Of a DNA stretch of 64,000 nt, positions 60,837 to 64,000 are shown piece by piece. The number at the start of each line of letters is the position of its first letter. Position 1 is the stretch's first letter. Source of the stretch: Lepeophtheirus salmonis (Eukaryota; Arthropoda; Copepoda; Siphonostomatoida; Caligidae); NCBI RefSeq assembly GCF_016086655.4, contig NC_052140.2, positions 15,500,001 to 15,564,000 on the forward strand, read 5' to 3'. The position numbers were made by a program, and so were the translations under genes. Under the pieces are notes generated by a model. The model did no database searches, was not told the origin of the DNA, and was given only the letters and a program-made list of their open reading frames with translations.

Positions 60837-61978
60837 ACTTGGCTTTATATGCCTACTATCCGAGTTTTTTTGTACCGTTTTTTATTTACTTCATAAAACT
60901 CGAATAGTAATTTACGAGTTTTGGTCATAGTACATCACTAATAAGAATAAATATGTCACTCATCAAATAGATAATCCTCCTTCCAAGTTCGAAACCCGAT
61001 CTACATACACAAACTCCACCACAAAAAGATAAGTACAGTAAAATTTCTGTACCAACTTTGTTTTTGTAATTGTATTTAACTGAAATTAATCATCATAATT
61101 GTTCTACTCAATATTCTTGTAGAATAATTTTTCTGTTAGTATTGAAATGTTTTGATAATAATTGGGAAAAAGTCAATGTGGTTTGATACTTCTCAAAATT
61201 GGAAAATAATTACTTTTTCTCAAATAATTATTTTACTAATAAATTAATATCCTTGATCCTTCCCATGTTCATATGAATTGATATAATGCTTCTTAATAGG
61301 TCATTTTAATTTGATAAGCATTCACTATTTACCAAAGGTCGAAAAAAGTCCTTATACTGCAAGTCCACGTCAAAGCACAGAATTCTAAATCATTGAATAT
61401 TTTCATCTTTAACAGAAATAAAAAATACTTTGAAAAGTACTTAATATTCCCTAAAAAAAATTGAAATGACTTACAAGCTGAGTCACGAGTCTTTGTTGTT
61501 AGATCTAGTCCATTTACAAGTCCTTACCTTTCTAATGACAAAGCTATTATGGTAAGTTTCCTGGCCTTATCTTTCTGGTGGAGTTTACATATTATATAGC
61601 TGATAATTAGATTAATTACACATGAACATGCAGTTTGTAAAATAATTATTATTCCGTAGTCATTAATTATGTAAGACTCGCATTAATTTATTTCACGTAT
61701 GTAATTACTTATAAAAGTGTATTTTAATTGCTCATAAAATTCATTATTTCAAATCAAATTGATTATTGAGCCTGTTTTTTTTTTTTTTTAAATCTAAATA
61801 TGATATTTCCTTTGTATAATGACATAATGAATAAATAAGAGTCAATAAAAATGAATTGCTATTTTTTATGAAACTGCATGAACCCCTCTTGAAAGTGGAT
61901 TTCATGCACATTTAAAAAATAGCATGAATGAATTTGAACATGATAGTAAATGATAAAATAAAATAAATTAAGATTTCT

Positions 61979-62706
61979 TTAAAAATCCCGCACAAGATTT
62001 TCTTTGGGTACACAGAATATGCTCAAAGTACAGCATCCATCCTTATCCTTGATTGTTTTACAGGTTTGTCCCTCGGGGACATTAAATTTTTTTGAGAGGC
62101 AAGCTCGCTCGGAGCAAGGTTTGACGATATCATTACAATCATATCCAATTTGACAGCATCCATCCTCATCAAATTTGGGAGTACATCCTTCAGTGTTGAC
62201 GGGTGTGATGATCAATGGGCACTTTTGAGTGCTACAGCTCAAATTTGGAGGTGATGAGCAAGTGCAAGATGTACAAGAGTCCTCGTTCAATTTGAGACTA
62301 TCTCCTAGATTGAATGTTTGGTTTCCAAAATGACAAAATTCTCCTTCATGGATCTTGGCATCAACTTTGTGCTTGAGGTCAGTTTGAGAATGAACGAGAT
62401 TTGGGAGACAGGTGTCATAGCACTCTTCCTCTGACAAAAAGTTATTTTCATTTCCTAAACATCCTCCATAAATGAATTTTTCGCATAGTCCAGATGCAGC
62501 ATTGAAATGATGACGGATCTTAGATCCACGGCAAACACCCACATCGACTGGGCTGAAGCAATTTGGTGAAAAGGCCACTTCATCACCTTCTTCTGTTGTT
62601 ATTGTCTTGGGGGGTTCATTACTCGTTACTGGAACTTGTATGTGTCTAGAGCAAACTTGTTTGCAAATATCTTCGGATGGAAAGTTGTTTCCGTTACCAT
62701 TGCAAC
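61979..62706 (-). CDS. Kunitz last exon: end of K6, K7 and VWC-like tail
   Basis: Acceptor TTTGATAG, then GT TGC completes Gly and gives the last three Cys of K6 (CNGNGNNFPSEDIC, KQVC). K7 (about 62575-62410) is canonical: CFSPVDVGVC with P1 Arg, then CEKFIYGGC and CYDTC. A Cys-rich segment follows (CTSCTC, SCSTQKCP, GCCQIGYDC), the layout of a von Willebrand factor type C module. A second, shorter Cys cluster (GCCTLSIFC) precedes the stop. TAA is at 61981-61979. On the minus strand an AATAAA lies near 61692-61687. Confidence 0.85.
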
Positions 62707-64000
62707 CTATCAAAGGATTTTAGATGAATAAAGTTGTATAATTATGTCAGCTACTAGGATAAAAAAGGGAAAGGGAATTCAATACCTCCATATTTGAAAA
62801 GTTTACATTCTTTGGATTCTTTGTCAAAATAAAATTTATTAAGAGCTGCACGGCAGTCTCCAATTGTTTTGTCCAATAAGCAGGGATCTACCATTCCAGT
62901 GCTCAAAATGGAGTCGTCTATAACTGGATTTGGAATGTTCTAGAAAATATAGGGAATGAAGGATTACGTGTGTGATGAAATACATGAAATACTATGATGT
63001 ACCTTATCTTTAATTCTTCCCTGTGGAATGTCAAAGTCTGACGAGCAGGTCAATTCACACTCTTGCTTACTATCAAACTTGTTGCCGTTTCCAGCACATC
63101 CTCCATAGAAAAATAATTTACAGTCATTTTCTTTTGGATCATAATACCACTTTCTTATGATTGCAAAGCATGGTCCTGGCTCTGGGGCCTTCTTGCAATA
63201 ATTGCCCTCTGATTGTTTCTCAATCGTCACTTCACAAGTGAGTGAGCACTCCTTAAGTGTAAAGAATCTATTGGCATTTCCCATGCAGCCACCATAAAGG
63301 AAAAAACTTACAAACACCTTCATCCTTGTCAAAGTAATATGATGGTTTCATTGCCTTGCAGAGTCCAGAGTTCTTGGGTTGATCACAAGGATTTTTGATC
63401 TCTTCAACTATTTCGTTTGGTTCGGTTGCAACCTGGAATGAGGATCGGACTTCTGTGCTTGGCACACAAGCTTTTTCACACTTTTCAGCCGTTAAGAAGT
63501 TGTTTTCATTTCCTTGACATCCAGTATAATAGAAGAATCTGCATCCTCCGTGAGCTGGGCTATAAAAGTAACGCTTGATGCGACTTCTACAGTTTCCGGG
63601 TATAACGTTTAAATTACATTTTGGTAAAAGCCCAGGAATATTGTCCTTGGTGAGATCAATTCTTGGTGGAGATTGAACACATTTAAGCTCACATTCCTGT
63701 TGTGTTGAAAAGCGGTTGGGGCCTGGCTTACAAAGCCCTGTAGTGTAAGGTTCACATCGATCCTTGCTTAAATCATATCTATAACGGCGGGCTAAGGGCA
63801 AGCATAATTGACCAGAAGTTATTCCATGATGAAGAGGTGTGACACACTCTGAATCAACTTGCTGTTGTTGTAATACTGGTTTTGGTGTTTCCTTAGTTGG
63901 CAAGAGTCTTTCACAAACCTTTTCACATTCCCCTTTTGATTTGAAAACATTAAAACCTTGAGCATCCTCATCAAATCCTCCATACTTAAATGCGGTACAT
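61979..64000 (-). CDS. Multi-Kunitz (papilin-like) protease-inhibitor gene, 3' part, with a frameshift
   Basis: Three exons read leftward: 64000 (open at the edge)-63003, 62939-62786 and 62706-61979. At least seven Kunitz/BPTI domains are recognised by the C-x8-C-x15-C-x7-C-x12-C-x3-C pattern, followed by a Cys-rich VWC-like tail. Kunitz domains are small disulphide-bonded inhibitors of serine proteases; a string of them suggests a secreted extracellular-matrix protein like papilin. Predicted P1 residues (after the second Cys) include Arg, Lys and Phe, so targets would be both trypsin-like and chymotrypsin-like enzymes. The signal peptide would lie beyond the edge. The fourth domain is broken by one extra base at 63301-63306; the other domains look intact, so a sequencing or assembly error is as likely as a real mutation. 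Confidence 0.85.
62786..62939 (-). CDS. Kunitz exon: first half of domain K6
   Basis: Acceptor TTTTCTAG at the high end, donor GGA G|GTATTG at the low end. It starts in phase 0 (NIPNPVIDD) and ends in phase 1 within the Gly-Gly before the fourth Cys. It holds the first three Cys of K6: CLLDKTIGDC, RAALNKFYFDKESKEC, KLFKYGG. It has no ATG-initiated frame of useful length and is recognised only from the Cys pattern joining the next exon. Predicted P1 is Arg. Confidence 0.85.
63003..64000 (-). CDS. Kunitz exon: domains K1 (partial) to K5, interrupted by a frameshift
   Basis: Reading from the edge: K1 enters mid-domain as CTAFKYGGF, with Phe where the fourth Cys should be. K2 (63847-63677) has 13 rather than 8 residues between its first two Cys. 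K3 (about 63618-63468) is canonical with P1 Arg (GNCRSRIKRY). K4 (about 63393-63240) is canonical only if one A of the six at 63301-63306 is ignored; as written the frame runs into PLWWLHG. K5 (about 63195-63045) is canonical with P1 Phe (GPCFAIIRKW). The exon ends GAT AAG|GTACAT at 63003, phase 0. Confidence 0.82.
63301..63306 (-). other. Frameshift in the A6 run inside Kunitz domain K4
   Basis: The minus strand reads TGT AAG followed by six T. With five T the domain would continue in frame to the expected aromatic-Gly-Gly-Cys motif and the last two Cys; with six it shifts. The upstream (K1-K3) and downstream (K5-K7) frames are otherwise open. Confidence 0.8.

Larger units (their letters stand above)
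57350..61978. other. Spacer between the two convergent genes, repeats only
   Basis: 57815-57910 is a short GGACC-type repeat; 58015-58190 matches the 30640 repeat; 58630-58830 is a mariner remnant; 59610-60680 matches 37790-38160 with extra sequence; 60774-60836 repeats CCAAGTTTTTGACGAGTT about three times; 61455-61520 has GAGTCACGAGTC dyads. No gene. Confidence 0.5.

Noticed and set aside
63310..63320. GTAAGT donor-like site within Kunitz domain K4 that might explain the frame change by splicing.
   Set aside because: The domain continues directly after one extra base and no acceptor is close; a homopolymer slip explains it more simply.

Overview
This is a strongly AT-rich, gene-poor piece of an animal nuclear genome: spliced genes, very long non-coding stretches, and dense decayed DNA transposons. 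The mix of Tc1/mariner families (irritans-type, mauritiana-type and several families ending in GGYIE/GSYIND-like tails) and a papilin-like multi-Kunitz gene suggest an arthropod, most likely a copepod crustacean of the salmon-louse type. That identification is inference from remembered protein styles, not a database match.

Only two real host genes can be supported. (1) On the + strand, 46961-57299, a four-exon gene encodes a protein of about 397 residues: a short acidic start, one thioredoxin-like domain of the NME8/NME9 (TXNDC3/TXNDC6) type whose CGPC motif has become YGPC, then a linker and a long Glu/Lys-rich tail in place of the NDP-kinase domains. All splice junctions agree in phase. (2) On the - strand, 61979 to the right edge, a gene encodes a secreted-type protein with at least seven Kunitz domains and a cysteine-rich VWC-like tail. 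It is complete at the C-terminus and open at the N-terminal side. One Kunitz domain carries a one-base frameshift in a run of six A.

Region by region: 1-46 kb holds no intact gene, only transposon remains. A mariner piece lies at 1-253, a Tc1/mariner element with long duplicated TIRs at 1277-2239, two internally deleted siblings at 8017-8835 and 28804-29423, a composite at 9213-10587, minus-strand remnants at 11598-12010, 19182-19605 and 39823-40499, mauritiana-type pieces at 9260-9510, 15111-15619 and 16530-17070, a near full-length irritans-type copy at 23960-25238 nested in another TIR element, a P-element/THAP9-like fragment at 31644-31887, a two-ended deletion derivative at 33799-34471, and mariner N-terminal halves at 43200-43710 and 46026-46480. 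A diverged tandem array of about 170-bp units lies at 19582-20395. From 46.9 to 57.3 kb the thioredoxin-like gene has introns swollen by hAT-like elements and a ~105-bp tandem repeat. 57.3-62 kb is repeat-rich spacer, and 62-64 kb is the Kunitz gene.

The two genes are convergent neighbours (3' ends facing, about 4.7 kb apart). Nothing in the sequence links their functions.
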